Positions 34,926 through 48,215 of a stretch of 64,000 nt of DNA are shown here, one piece after another. Location of the stretch: assembly GCF_029962835.1 (NCBI RefSeq), contig NC_080591.1:44213501-44277500 (forward strand), read 5' to 3'. The notes under the pieces are model-generated. The model was not told where the DNA came from. It was given only the letters and a program-made list of their open reading frames with translations, and did no database searches. The first letter of the stretch is position 1, and every line of letters begins with the position of its first letter. The position numbers were made by a program, and so were the translations under genes. This DNA is from Magnolia sinica. Its lineage: Eukaryota; Streptophyta; Magnoliopsida; Magnoliales; Magnoliaceae.

Positions 34926-37900
34926 TGTCACGCCCCAAACTCGGAAACTAAGCTTACAAAATTTTTAATTACCGAATTCGGTGCTGATAGCCTCCATAGT
35001 ACCCCATTCTCTGCTTCTAGCGTCCACACGCCAGATTCCGATCCTGAGATCCTACAAGGAGGATTTTCCAATGTATATTTATCTCGTAAAGAACATAACC
35101 ACAAGTTTATCCAAATCACAAAGGCAACATCATCATCACATATCCACTAATATAAATAGTTGAATACAGTGCTAAAAGGGAAATACATATAACGAAAATC
35201 AAAGCTCCAGAAGACAGTTGCACGCTCCAAGTTCAACACTGCTGCGACCTAACGCCACCTGCACGTATCTATCGTGCATAAGCTTATATAAAGCTTAGAG
35301 GGTGGTGTAAGTGTATGCGCAAGGTAAGTGCGAAGTATGCAATATCAGAATAATGTAAAAATATGTTGGTAAGTCCATAAATACCATCAACCTTATCCAG
35401 GCTATGGATGCAAAAACATAATAAGCCAATATCATATACTGAGGGAGTAATGTAGATCAGTTATACAATGTGTAGGCATAGTAAGCCAAATATCATATAC
35501 TGAGGATGTAATGCAATATGTAAATCCTGATGAGTCCACAAATACCGTCAGCCATATCTAGGCCATATAAATGCAGAAACATAGCAATCCAAAATGACAT
35601 ATGCCGCGGATGTAATGTAATATGTGGTGCGAATGAAATGACTAAGTTAGAGTGTGAATTCGAGATGATAGTACGTAGTATCATAAGCTATGAGGTTCAT
35701 CACAAGGGACTTCTATCTAAACCAGTCTCATACTTAAATTTGGATAGCCAGACTCAATGTGGTAGACTCCTAATCTCAGGTTGGTCACACACCCCGACCG
35801 AAATCCTGACCATTATGAAAGTTCACATAACAATTAGTTACGCAACACCAGCCCGAATGGATAGTGAATGAATGAATGAATAAGTCAAATGCTGAGTATG
35901 TAACTCCTGCTCATCCATATAACAGTACCGTACATCTCTGGGATCATCACCAAGGTCTAACACACTCTACGCTAGCTTGCCGCCTCTATTCGAGCGCACA
36001 ACTAGGTAAGTGGAAGAGACCTCACTATCCACCTGCCAATATCGGACCCGGCTCGTCCATAGTGGACCCATTCCTCAAGCTGATCAAACTCAACCTAGAT
36101 ATTGCCCCCTCACTTAGGCGGGTAAGGTCACACCCCCTTCCAACCAACTACGATACAGTTGGAGATGCGACCTACTGGTATATGGCCCTCATGCGCTCAT
36201 GATATCCACTCGGTTTAGACGTTGAAGGGTCTCCTGGTCATGGAGGTTTAGGAATTTTTATCCATGGACATATATCGCGCTCGTATGTAAGAACTAAACA
36301 TTTTCGATGTCCCATCTGACCATCCACGACAAGCCTGTAGAGGTCACGGCCTTGATGTCGCTAGGGTGTATAATGGTCATATCATAAAATGTGAGATGTA
36401 TGAGTCATACAATCCAGTCATGCATTAAACCTGTGAGTACCGCGCGCTTATGTGGGGCAACTCCGTCTCTCTGGGAGTCCCATAATAATCAACCCAGTGG
36501 CATGTGCTATGATCAATCACTCATATCAAGCATACGTATAATATGTGTGGACATGGATTATGGAGCTATACTGAACATGTTATATGATGATGATGTACTC
36601 TCCTCATGTTAAGGATGAGTTTAGACGGCCTACTCATATCAAGAATGGGCCTAACGAGGCCTAAGGGAAGTTCACAATGTGGACATTTAACCATCATTGC
36701 TCATCAATGTGGACATTCAACTAACATTACTCCTAAGGAGTGGCCTATATAAGCCTAAAATATAGTGGGGCCCATGGCCTTACATAAGGGCCAAATATAC
36801 ATCATATCGAGCCATATCACATGGGCCTCAAATACATGACAATGGGCCACATCACATGGGCCTGATACATATCACAAGGTGCCTCATACAAGGACCTCAT
36901 ATACATCTCATTGGGCCATACTCATGGGCCTCAAATACGTCACAACGGGCCACATCCACGGACCTTAAATACATCACAACTGGCCACGCTCATGGGCCTT
37001 ACATACATCATGTGAGCCCTGCATACAGCAGGTGGGCCTGCAGCTAGCAAAAATGGACAGATGACGTGGTTATATAACACATACATCATGGTGGAATCAC
37101 ATATCATAATTGGGCTTCATATACATCACATGCAGGCCCCACATATGGACAATGTGTTTACAATACACACGTCACAACTGTCCCCACCCACCGTTCTAGT
37201 CCTGGACGGTGTGGATGGAGGGTTTGGACATCACAAACCTCAAATCAGTCCTAAAACTTCAATGGAGGACGGTGTGGATATGAAACACTTACATCACGGT
37301 GGATCCCACCATCCAGGTGCTTAGACGGTGAGGATAAAGCTCATATATCACGGTTGGTCCCACTTGAAATTTAGATCTATCTCATTCTTTGTGTATTGCC
37401 GTAAAATGATCTCTACAAATGATTGGGCGGTATGGATACAATACATGCATCAGGATGGGGCCATATCCAGAGATGGATGGTGTGGATGGAATCATCATCA
37501 AGGTGGACCCCACGTCCTTGCTAGACGATGTGGGTGTACCACATACATCAAGGTGGATCCCACCTGATCTGGACGGACAGGATGACCATGTCATCAAGGC
37601 AGATGGGTTCCACCATCCCTGTAGATGGATAGACGGTGAGGATAAAACTCATTCATCATGTGGAGCCACGTGAATGGGGTCCACGTCCTAGCAAGTGGAC
37701 GGACGGTGAGGATAAAACCCATGCATCATGTGGGGCCCCTAGATGGAAGGGATGAGATAGATACATCATGTGGGCTCCACGGTTGCACGGTGTGGATTAG
37801 ACCCGTACATCACGGCTGGCCACACAGAACTTGTTGCCCTCAATACAGATGGACAGTTTGGATATATCACATACATCATGCCGACCCACAGAACTGCTGA

Positions 37901-39306
37901 CGTCATCAGCGGCTGATAGGAGGTGGGGTCCATAGATGGACGATCTGGATGATCGGACCCCATTTGCTGAAGTCAATACATCAGCTATGTAGCTGGTGTG
38001 CAGTAGACCAACTAATCTGCTTCCATAGCACATGGGGCCCACCATAATATTTATATATTATATTATTATATTATTATAATTTTTTTTAAGAAGGGGTGCT
38101 CCAATGTCCAGCGTCCAGGCCTGGATGGACGGCTAGACGTAAAACACATATATCATGGTGTGGTCCACATGTCCAGAGATTAGACAGTGTGGATATCTCA
38201 CATGCATCAAGGTAGGCCCCCGCCACCTACACGTGTGGACGGTGTAGATTTCCACACTCATCTAGGTAAGCTCCACCATCCAGCTGCTAGATGGTGGAGG
38301 ATACACACACACACACACGCACATCAAGTTGGGTCCACATGGGGCCCACCAGCTTGGCATTCAAGCTAATATTTGCTTTCCCTCCATCCCGGCTTGCCCA
38401 AAAATGGGTAGCAAGGCAAGCCCGATTCGCTGGACATCTAGAAAATCTGGACAGTCCAGTTTGTTGATCACATTAGGTGGGCCACACACACACGTATTAT
38501 CAGATTAACAAAAAAAGAAAAAGAGAGAGAGAGAGAAAGAGAGAACGGTGAGGCAGGGGAGCTCTGCCACTATGAGCTCCCCTAGGTGGGCCATATACGA
38601 CACATACAACAAGTGGGTCCCATATCATATGGGCCCTAAATCAAAATCACAATCTAGTGCTATGAACACCTACCGATTGCTAATCTTCTTAGCTCCTTGG
38701 ACTCCTAAACTCCTTAGCTTTCCCTTTGATGGAAGTTGATGAAGGTTGGATGGCTAGGATGGGAGATCTTGGGGTAGGAAGAGAGCCACACTTGGCTCTT
38801 ATCTCCTTAGTCTTTTTCTCTCGTAGTTGCTAGGAAAAATGGTAGAGAATGAGTGAAAGATGAGAGATGTAAGGAGAGAGGGATGGGTGTGTAAGAGGGA
38901 TGGGATGAGAGGTATGGTGGTGTAAGGAGAGATGACATGAAGGTTGACTTTTGGGTAAGGCTTGTGTAAGAGAGGGATGTGTTGTGTACTTGACTTGTGA
39001 TTGATTGATTGATGTGAAAGGTGGTAGAGATTCTCTTGGGATTCACAATGCGTGACGTTTCCTTGAGATATATGCGGGCCCACAACTTCTGGCCTGGGTA
39101 TCGGATCGGTGCACTAGACACGGCGTTGGAACTGCGGCAATGGCGTAGCCGCTAGGGTATAAGTCTTGGGTCAAGCCGACTCAGAGCCACGAGATACATC
39201 TTAGGGTTGCCCGCAAACACCGATTACGGGTCGCGGGTTGCCCGAATTCGAAGGAGAGGAACGCGAGAGCCTAAGGAATGGTCTGGAGTAGGATATGGGC
39301 ATGACA
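34926..39306 (-). repeat. Right LTR of element A (4.4 kb)
   Basis: Complete LTR from TGTCACGCCCC to GGGCATGACA. It carries the GTGTGGAT / ACATCA degenerate repeat at 36780-38290, a short CA microsatellite at 38303-38320 where the partner LTR has AT repeats, and C/T-rich leader-like sequence near the distal end. No gene is present. Confidence 0.85.
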
Positions 39307-39311
39307 CGAAC

Positions 39312-40242
39312 TCCAGCAACAAAATTCTCTAATTTCCCATTGTCCTCGACCAGTCAAAGGTGCCCTCGACCAGTCAAAGGTTTTCCTCGACTCGTTTAAG
39401 GTTACTTGGACAACACACGGATTGCGTAAATTTGAGGCGGTTTTCGGAGTTTTCTAACTTGGTGCGAAAGTTGGAGATGTAAAACTATAAATAGGGGTCC
39501 TTAGGATATTCGTAGGTATCTTCTAGGGTTTAAGGAGTGGAGAAAAGGATGGAGCCACTGTCCGAGAGTTTTTCTTCTTCCTTAGTGTTTTGTTTAAGAG
39601 TTCTTAGTTCAATCATGTCTATGGTTGGCTAAACCTCTTAGTTAGGGCTAAGAGGTGGGATGTTTAATTTGTTTTGATTCATGTTTTGCTGAACTCTTTT
39701 AGATTCTAGTTTGATTATTAAGGAATATTTTTAGTTTTTCATGGTTTGTTGTGACAAATTACAATGGATTTGAGATAGCTTGAAATATCTTATTTTTCTG
39801 ATTTGAGATTGTGAAATTAAGAATTCCTGTTGTTCACCATCGTCCCTTGGGCATACTTAGGTGATGGAATCACTTCCAAATCCTCACAACTCTCATCCAT
39901 TGATAATTAGATCCATGAGAATTTCAGAGATCTGACAAATCTCTTCTTACCAATTGGATAGGATAGGACTCTGATTCCAGTTGTGTCCTTGAATCAAGCA
40001 AGGTAGCTTCCTAATTGATACAAGTGGATCCTTGGCACCATAGTTCCCTCCTTTAATTTCTTAAGTTTCTAATTCCATACATCACAATTACTCCCTTTAT
40101 TTTCAGATTTAGATTTTCATCTTCTTCTAGTTCTACTTCTAGTTGCTTTCTGAATTACTCATGAGATTAGTTCCTATGGATTTGACTTTGGTCTTATTGA
40201 GATTATTACTACATCGCGACCCTACACTTGGGGTTGTGAACA
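39312..40242 (+). repeat. 3' LTR of element O, second part
   Basis: Continues the LTR interrupted at 16957: CGACCAGTC motifs at 39345-39400, a TATAAATAG box at 39486-39494, a leader with TTCTAGGGTTTAAGGAG, and the end GTTGTGAACA that matches the 5' LTR end at 5290. The open frame at 40143-40388 runs out of the LTR and is not a gene. Confidence 0.78.
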
Positions 40243-41787
40243 CCACACTGAGAGGATCAATGGGCAGGGAGGCTGTCCCTTTTTCAGCCAATGGTGGGAC
40301 CTACGTTGACGTTTATGTGCCATTTATGCCGTTCATCATTCTCTTTAGATCATGTTGGGCTAGGGGCCCAAAGTTCAGGTTGATGTAGATCTTATGTGGT
40401 TCGCACCACAAGGAACCGTGGGACTTAGAATCACCTGGATATAGAATCCCTTGGACTTAGGATTTCCTTGGATTTGGGATTCCTTGGACTTGGGAATCCC
40501 TGAATTCGGGATCCCTTAGATTTGGGGCTCTCTTAGACTTGGGATTCTTGGATTTCTGAAATTCCTGGCTATATTTGGCACCCTAGATTTAAAATCCCTA
40601 TAATTCTAAGTTAAATGTGAGGTGTATTTGCAGGATTTGAAATCAATTATTAAATCAATTTAAAATTTCTAATTAGTGTGTGTATGTAATGTTTACACTA
40701 TGGTTGTAACAAATCCGTTGAGGCATATACTTTGCCTGATATGATGAAATCCCAAGACTCAGATGGGCCATAAACACAGGATCACATCCTAGTGACTAAT
40801 CAAAGATTTATACCTGCCGATTACATCAATAATGTTCAAATGGTGCAGATCATCCTATTGGGGTAATTATAGTGATGCCAATGATGATCTGATCGTTTTA
40901 GGATATCATCAGGGGGCCTTGTGCCCAATAGATTGATGGCCTATTTGCACACATGTTGCACATGTGGTTGTCCATCCGCGTCATTCTTAGTGGACCCCAC
41001 CTTGACATATGTATCTTATCCATGCCTTACATCTAGTTACTAGATTTTTTCATATAGGCTACATGAGGAGCTAATGTTAGTCTAACGTGGGCCACACCAC
41101 ATAGACGTCTATATTTCTAGTAGGCCCCGTCATCCAGTTCCCACTCCCTATGTATGATGTGCCAATTTGGGCCGATTATATCATGATATGTTTGATAACA
41201 TGCTAATGTGCTTGGCCTGATAGGACACACCAATAACTTGCTTAGTGTAATGGATATTATGCTTAGTTATATGCCAACACACATAATTTGTATGCCTGTT
41301 GTGGATGTTGATTGTTCATAACATATGCCTTTTAGCTTGAGACACTTATGAGACTCTATATGAGATAGGGTTGCCCCGCATGATTCACGTAGTGCATGCA
41401 GGTTTTATGCACATCTTGGATAGTATGATTCATGCATTGTGCACCATGTGTGACATATCACCTCTACTCCATAGCGACACCAGGGTGGTGGTCCTATAGC
41501 CTTGTTGTGGCTGACAGATGATTTTATAGACATCGAAAACTATCGAGGTTACAGGGCATCACAGGCATCGTTGGGCGAAAGTCCCTAAATCTCGTGGTAC
41601 TAGTAGTATACTCCAATATCTAGACCAAGTGGATTCATGAGCTCATGATGGCTGAATACTAATAGGCCATGTCTCCCACTGTGTCAGGGTCAGTTGGAAG
41701 GGGGTTTGACCTTACCCGCCTGGGTGTAGAGGGCTATATGCTAGGTTAAGTTTAATCAGCTCGTGAAATGGGTTCGCTATCGATGAA
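40243..41787 (+). repeat. Diverged gypsy LTR C, left part (start uncertain)
   Basis: From about 41400 to 41787 it resembles the reverse complement of 36050-36250 in element A (for example GTCAGTTGGAAGGGGGTTTG and GACCTTACCCGCC). It continues at 50134 after the hAT insertion. The first 1.1 kb has no clear counterpart in A and contains a degenerate tandem of CCTTGGACTTGGGATT-type units at 40430-40565. Element O may be inserted in this LTR, with its left part outside the window. No gene seen. Confidence 0.5.
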
Positions 41788-42935
41788 TAGAGGTGGGCAT
41801 TGGACCGAGTCAAATCGGATTGGGTCCAACTAAACTCGGTTCGAGTTCTGCATGGCCTGACCCAAACTCGGTCCGATCCGGGACCGAGTCCGGGTCATCT
41901 GACTCGATCTGATCTTAACCCATGCTAACATGAACCGATCCGAGTTTGACTCGGTCAGGAAAACTGAGTCGGATCGGATTGGGCCAGGTTCAGACCAGTT
42001 GTTTTCCTTCTGTAATCCTTTTATCTTTAATCACTACCTCACTCATCAGGTTTTTTGCAACATCTTTTAATAGTAAAGCTGTTGTTTTTATAACGTTGGT
42101 TGGAGATGCATCTGGTATCAACTAATGCGTGGTTAAAATGTTTTCCTTACTTTATTTCTAGTTTTTTTTTCCTTTGTACATGTTAGATGAAAATTATCAT
42201 TCTATTTTTGAGAGACGTCAGAATTTCTTAAATTAAAAGAGGAAGAGGAAAATCAAGCCACCCCCCACAAGTGAGAATACCCTACATCATTAGTGAAATG
42301 TTTATCCTGGAAGAAATGTCATGGATTTCAATTGGTTAAAAAAGGGAAGCTTCCAAGGCTTGGAACACTCTTTGGTAGCCAACCAAATAGCTTTTGAGGA
42401 ATCTTCTTCCACAATCAAAGGGCTGGATAAATCCTTGACAAATCCATAGACCCTCTCTAAGGGCAAGAATCTCTGCTTCATTAGCTTGTTGAAAATCCTT
42501 GATGAAAAATTATTAGCTTTCTTTCACTTATTAGCAGAATACTTTTCTTTAGAGATCATGGAAGCTTTAGAAGAATCCAGTTACCTAAATTCATTGATTT
42601 GATTATCAGATGAATTTGAGCTCATTCCTGGTTACATTTGTAAAATACTTGAATAAACTTGACAATTCAGTTTCAGTTTCATGCTTTAATGACTAATTCC
42701 AAAGTGCCACCAAATGAATAACTTCACATGCACAAGCTTTTGCTAGAAATAAGACTCACAAGGACTTGGGGTAAAATCATCATTAAGAGAAGTAAACATT
42801 GTTGCTAGAGGGACATGGCTAATGTACTATGCAACTTTCCCATTTATGTAAGTATTATATCTAACTTCGTAACTTTAATGACATCACCAATAGACTAACC
42901 AAAAACTTTTCAAGGTGGACATTCTCATCTTTCAG

Positions 42936-42936
<1 letters not shown>

Positions 42937-42989
<53 letters not shown>
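42937..42989. repeat. AG dinucleotide microsatellite
   Basis: About 26 AG units in the non-coding 3' side of the hAT element. Confidence 0.95.
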
Positions 42990-42993
<4 letters not shown>

Positions 42994-43275
42994 GAAGACA
43001 TCATTCATGGAAGCACCTTTACGGTCCAATGAGCAAATTCCCACACCTTAGCACATGGAGATGGTGGACCCCAGACAATAAGAAAACTCTAGAATGAGTG
43101 CTTCAAATTTGAAAGAGAAGACAAATAGGTGATACTGCACCCATGCTCTCTTTTTTATAGCATTCCAAGGGATGCATAATTCTTTAACCTACCCAGAACA
43201 TCCACTAGAGATCCAATATTCTCATACTAAAGATTCCTTGAAAAAGAAAAAAATATTCTATCCTAGAACCCCCCA

Positions 43276-43293
43276 CAAACAACAACAACAACA

Positions 43294-43321
<28 letters not shown>
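43276..43321. repeat. CAA then CA microsatellite
   Basis: About five ACA/CAA units followed by about 14 CA units, in the hAT interior. Confidence 0.9.
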
Positions 43322-43324
<3 letters not shown>

Positions 43325-44175
43325 CAGTAGCAATCCTCAATGACTAACCAACCACAATACAATACCCTATAGTGACCAGGAAATAATGGCAGAATAACAT
43401 ATAGAAGGAAAAGAGAATTCAAACAACTTTTGAAAATAAATGTAAATAGACCGACTATAAGCAGAATAACAACCATCTACCAGACATGAAAGAAATAGCC
43501 TTATAGTTACAACACAGGGAGTACATCATCCACAAAAGGAAAAACTACTCCTAAGCACATGATGCATTTCATCTGAATCAATGACTATCGGTAGAATCAA
43601 TTATATCAACTTGACTTTTTTCCCTCTTTTTTCCAGATGGTGTTTGCACTCAGTAAATGATGCTTGGCCAAAACAAGTAAGCTAGCACTATGCCATTCAA
43701 TCACATTTTCTAAGAAGAAAAATATCTTGAAAGCTGATGCTGGCTACCTTGAAAATCACCATCAATAGCCCACAAAACAATAGTTACTAAGAAAATGTGT
43801 TAGATTGCACCATTATTTCATGAAAATATCATGATATTTTGTGCCACATTAGACATGATATTTAGTGCAACCAAGATGTTAAGAAGTTGTATGGATAAAA
43901 AATTGTTATGGTTGCGGCAAATACCATGAAATTTCATGACTAATCAGTCTAATTTGGTGCAGATTTTTATGAAATTTGGCACCAAACACACTTTAAGAAA
44001 GAAAAAGAAAAAGATTAGGCCAGAAAAGTAGAGAAAGGAAGAGTAGCATCTAAACCAAAGAACATTCTTCACTTCAAAAGTAAATAAACCATATCCAACA
44101 TCATGTCCAAAATTAAAAGTAAAAAAACCTAACATGCATATACTGACATATAGATTAGGTAAAACTTTTATACAT

Positions 44176-45042
44176 TCAATACCCTATATATGATAAATGC
44201 CTTTGTGGCATGTAACTAAATGAACATTGTTTGTAATAGTAACCCCCTCCTCCACCTTCGTTGTCAGATTCATCCTTCGGTTTTCTTTTTACTGATTCAA
44301 CTGTAGGAGAAGTCTTGGGCGACTCTGAGTTGGATGTGTCCAAAAAATGGTCGTTCACCTCTGCTGAATCGGATGGTGGGGATCCCTTCCCATCGTCCTC
44401 ATTCACAGATGCAAGAAGTTTTTTCAGATGCTTTTTATGAACCAATTTGTACGGGATTCCCAACCGCCTATAAAATACTGCACGACTTTTAAGAAACTTT
44501 AATGGTTTACTTGTGCCTGCTTCAGCATCATGTTATCTCAGAGGTGGATGTTGTTGTCTGGTACTTCTTGATTTATATGCCATTTGCATGCTTTCTTTGA
44601 CGGCCTCTTTATAATCCTGTTCTTCTTACTCCCTTAAAATTCTCTCTTGTTCTTCTTCTCTACTAATTGTGGTTGTAGAAGACCTGCAACCAGATCCAGA
44701 GGCAGTGGTAGTTCCTCTGCTAAACCCTTCTTCATTTATAATAGACTTACTTCTACATATTCTTTGGTTAGTTGTATTGGTTGTAGTTGCAGGATGAGGG
44801 GTGTAGGAAGTCTTCGTATTAGAATCGAGAATGAATCTAAATAAATCTCAGACTTCCTGAGGAGCTTTGTTACATGGTGTGGCGTCTCCTCCCTGACAAG
44901 CCAAATGTAATTTGAGTCGATTTGTTTTGTTGACAAACTATTTTCCACATAACTTACATTTCAACTTTATCTTTCTATCCTGGGAGTAGATTTGGAATCC
45001 ATAATCCCAAATATTCACCGGTGCATCATCTTCCGATGACAT
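44176..45042 (-). pseudogene. Second hAT-encoded ORF: BED zinc-finger protein without transposase core
   Basis: One frame of 289 codons from an ATG at 45042, broken by four in-frame stops but no frameshift. Near the N-terminus YSQDRKIKLKCKLCGK, then TNRLKLHLA and GGDATPCNKAPQEV form a BED-type zinc finger as in plant hAT proteins, which binds transposon ends. Further on are Ser/Thr-rich and Glu-rich stretches, a FYRRLGIPYK piece that recalls the linker after BED in DUF659-type hAT transposases, and an acidic, Gly-rich tail (DESDNEGGGGG). The catalytic RNase H-like core and dimerisation domain are absent. It may derive from a transposase by internal deletion. Confidence 0.65.
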
Positions 45043-45269
45043 ATCTAGTGTATATCTGATTAGCTTAGGACAAAAAAAATTAAAGTTATGAATGAACGCA
45101 ATTACCTAACAATATAATAAGAGATTTAAACAACATTATATAATTGAATAGTACTAATGAAAAAAGTGAAATATTCATCCACCCATAAGACATAACCATA
45201 AAACTTCAATGTAACTGTTTTAACAAAATTACAAATAATATGATATAACAGAAATAGAAGGCATTAAAA

Positions 45270-47356
45270 TCATATTACAGCTACATGTACTGTCTCATCA
45301 ATCTTGTCACTCTCCGCTTCATCGAACTCCTCATCAATAGAGTTCTCTTTCCCTTACATCGGACGCAGTTAATCCTAAGTACAAATGAGCACTTCAACCG
45401 ATTCAGGTGTAAGTGAGCTTCTATACTTACGTACGACCTTACTCCCCGTACTAAAGGCAGATTCTGAAGCCACAGTTGAAATTGGAATTGATAATATGTT
45501 GTGTGCCATTAACGAGAGCACAGGGTACTTTAACTTACCAGACCTCGTCCTCCACTAGTCCAAAATAGCAAAATCATCACCTTTAGTTAGAACTAGAAGA
45601 TCCTCCTTAAGATACTCTTCAAGTTCTGATCTAGGCATCTGTATTTGAGTCCGTTTCAGTCGTGCATAATAAGACATAAAATCATCTGCTGTGTCTTCTT
45701 GCGATTCATCAACAGCGGAACTAGAACCTACATGAGGAGATTGTTCTTTTACGGCACACATACAAATTGTGTAATTCATTAATTGCACCAGAAATCTTTT
45801 CGACCTCAGCAACACCCATCACACCATACAATTTATTACATATGAAGCCGACTATAATCATCTTGTAACGGGGATCAAGAACGACCATAACACCCATTAT
45901 TAGACTACACTTAGACCAATACTTATCAAACTTTACTTGTATACCCATGGTCATGAAGTGTAAAAAGTCTTGTCCACTACTGCTTTTGTGCAAGGCATCT
46001 TTTACCTTCAAAAGTTCAAGCAGAAATATATTTGCTATTGGATACTTGCAGCCCAAAAATTTCTTCATGCAGTTGTAAAAAATAGAAAGGAACTTATGAA
46101 CTGATTTAGTTCTTAACCAATCATCTTTAGAAGGTAGCCAAATATACGCACTATCACACTCCGCATAGTGAAAGAATGCAGGTTTCGACTTTATCACTGA
46201 ATCCAATATTTCAAAAGTTGAATTTCAACGTGTTGTGACGTCCAACTTCATCGTTCTCTGAGTTGACAAATTCAACCACTTCACGATCTCATTCCATGTA
46301 TGTAATCGTGAAGGTGACCCCCGTATGTACTTCACACTCTTTTATATTTTTTATCGTGGGATCGATTTTTTTAAGGCCTTGTACAATCGAGTTTAGGATG
46401 TGGGCATAACGCCTAACATTAAAAATCTTTCCACCAAAATACAGGTCACCGGTAGCCTTAAATTGGTTGCGCAAATTTATTATCACGCTATTATTTGTAG
46501 AGACATTGTCTAGTGTAATTGTCAAGATCTTCTTCTTAATTCCTCACTCCATAAGACATTTGTGTATACAGTCTAAAATCATCAAACCACTATGAGGAGG
46601 CGCAAGATAACGAAAGTTTATTATTCTCTTGTAAACCCTCCATTCGACATCAATGTAGTGAGCAGTTAGGGATATATACCCCTCTGGTTGATTGGATGCC
46701 ATCCACAAATCTAATGTTAGGCTAATTCAGAAAATCATTTCCAACTCTCCTTTCAACTTGACCTTCTCACCTTCATACATCTTCATATACACCCTCATGA
46801 TTGTTGTATGAGAGACCTTCTCGTATCTGGGGTTAAGGCATTTGGTTAGTCCAACAAAAGTAGGACTCTCTACCATCTGAAATGGTCTTTCATCTAAAAT
46901 AATTAACCTGGCCATCCACTCATTCACCGACTCTTTGTCATACTTATAGATGGACACTGATAGACCCCCTACAGATTACGAAAATGAAAGTGTTTGTTGC
47001 CTTGTTGCACTTCTCACTTTTTTATAACACTTTGAAATATGTTTCTTCAACGTTGTTGTTGAACCATCTGCTTGCTTAGTGTACTAACTCTTATAGTGCT
47101 TACATTGTATCTTCACTTGGCTGTTCTTCAGGGTTACTTCTTCAAAATCTTCCCACATTGCCGACCTCTTTTTCATTTTTTTCACAATATGTAACTGTGT
47201 GGTACTAGTATCAACGACGTCAATGGGCACCTCTTCATGTTCAAGACCTAATCCTTCATCTTCATGGATCATCGGTGATGTAATTGACTGACCATTAGGG
47301 GCCAGGGACAGGGTATTGGAAAGACCCTCACTTTCCATCTGATAGTTAATATACAC
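45270..47356 (-). pseudogene. hAT-family transposase, decayed
   Basis: Minus-strand pieces in order: a BED-like start (RSAMWEDFEEV, QCKHYKS, then HISKCYKK; about 47190-47020), LTLDLWMASNQPEGY-type catalytic region (about 46700), LTITLDNVSTNNS (46515) with RRYAHILNSIVQ, the DUF4413-like block FYNCMKKFLG and VVLDPRYK (about 46090-45850), and the dimerisation domain ELEEYLKEDLL then STVASESAFSTG (about 45640-45445) with KYRSSLTPESVE. This is the full order of a plant Ac-like hAT transposase, which excises and reinserts the element by cut-and-paste. Several stops and frameshifts make it inactive. Confidence 0.85.
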
Positions 47357-47404
47357 TAAACCATATTAGTATTAGCAGTCTAATGCTAACAAAACTATAC
47401 TAAA

Positions 47405-48200
47405 TCCTAAATTAATTACCCATCCAAGGTTGGATAGATTGTAATACTTTCATATTCCCATTTAAACGTCCATGCCAAAAATCTGGTAGCATCTCACCAT
47501 GCCTCTCCAAATAAGTTGATCTTACATTACATTCTGATGTCAAATATCTAAAATAATGTAAAAATATTTGGCATTAGATATGAAACGAAAGAAACATATC
47601 CAGAGAGAAACAAAGAGATAGACTGCAGATCAGGCATGAACATTTAAATATATTATATGAAAGCATACTATCCATTTAACCTTGAACTGTCCAAAATGGG
47701 ACAATTTAAGCGATTTCTATGTCACCAAAAACACACTATATCTATGTATAGCCACATAAAAATTCTTAAACGGGTAACTAATTATCTAACTTACAAATCA
47801 CAATTAAATCCTAAATTAGTTACCCATCCAAGGTTGGATAGATTGTAATACTTTAATATTTCCATTTAAATGTCCACGCCGAAAATCCAATAACATCACC
47901 CCATATCTCTCCAGTTAAGTTGATCTTACGTTACATTCTGATGCCAAATATCTAAAGTAATGTAAAAATATTTGGCATTAGATATTAAACAAAAGAAACA
48001 TATTCAGGGAGAAACGAAGAGATGACCCATGGATCAAGCATGAACATTTAAATATATTATATAAAAGCATACTATCCATCTAACCATGAACTATCCAAAA
48101 TGGGACAATTTGAGCGATTTCAATGCCACTAAAAACATACTATATCTATGTATGGGCACATAGAAATCTTCAAACGGGTAACTAATTATCTAACTTACAA
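47405..48200. repeat. Tandem duplication, about 400-bp unit, in hAT 5' region
   Basis: 47405-47805 and 47810-48200 share TTACCCATCCAAGGTTGGAT, AATATTTGGCATTAGATAT and GAACATTTAAATATATTATA at the same spacing, with roughly one change per ten bases. It lies upstream of the transposase. Confidence 0.85.
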
Positions 48201-48215
48201 ATTACAATCACAACT

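Larger units (their letters stand above)
16958..39306 (-). mobile_element. Element A: gypsy-type element with giant LTRs and 425-bp interior
   Basis: Bounded by a perfect 5-bp duplication CGAAC (16953-16957 and 39307-39311). The ends are TGTCACGCCCC and GGGCATGACA. The minus-strand orientation follows from the interior: a purine tract complement lies beside the left LTR and a tRNA-Met-like primer site complement beside the right LTR. The left LTR is 16958-20394 plus 33469-34500 (split by element B); the right LTR is 34926-39306. Each LTR is about 4.4 kb, while the interior is only 34501-34925 and holds one scrap of pol. It is a deletion derivative, mobile only with help if at all. Confidence 0.85.
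5258..40242 (+). mobile_element. Element O: Tat/Athila-like Ty3/gypsy retrotransposon, nested and broken
   Basis: From left to right: the last 33 bp of the 5' LTR (5258-5290), a tRNA-Asp primer site (5298), an untranslated leader, a gag-protease frame (10746-12705 and 14661-15173), a purine tract (about 16575) and a 3' LTR (16590-16957 plus 39312-40242). Protease wording and the tRNA-Asp primer place it in the Tat/Athila group. I see no reverse transcriptase, RNase H or integrase, so it would depend on proteins of another element. It has absorbed a 4.7-kb solo LTR, a copia solo LTR and element A, and a CACTA element cut its 5' LTR. About 6 kb of this span is O itself. Confidence 0.8.
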
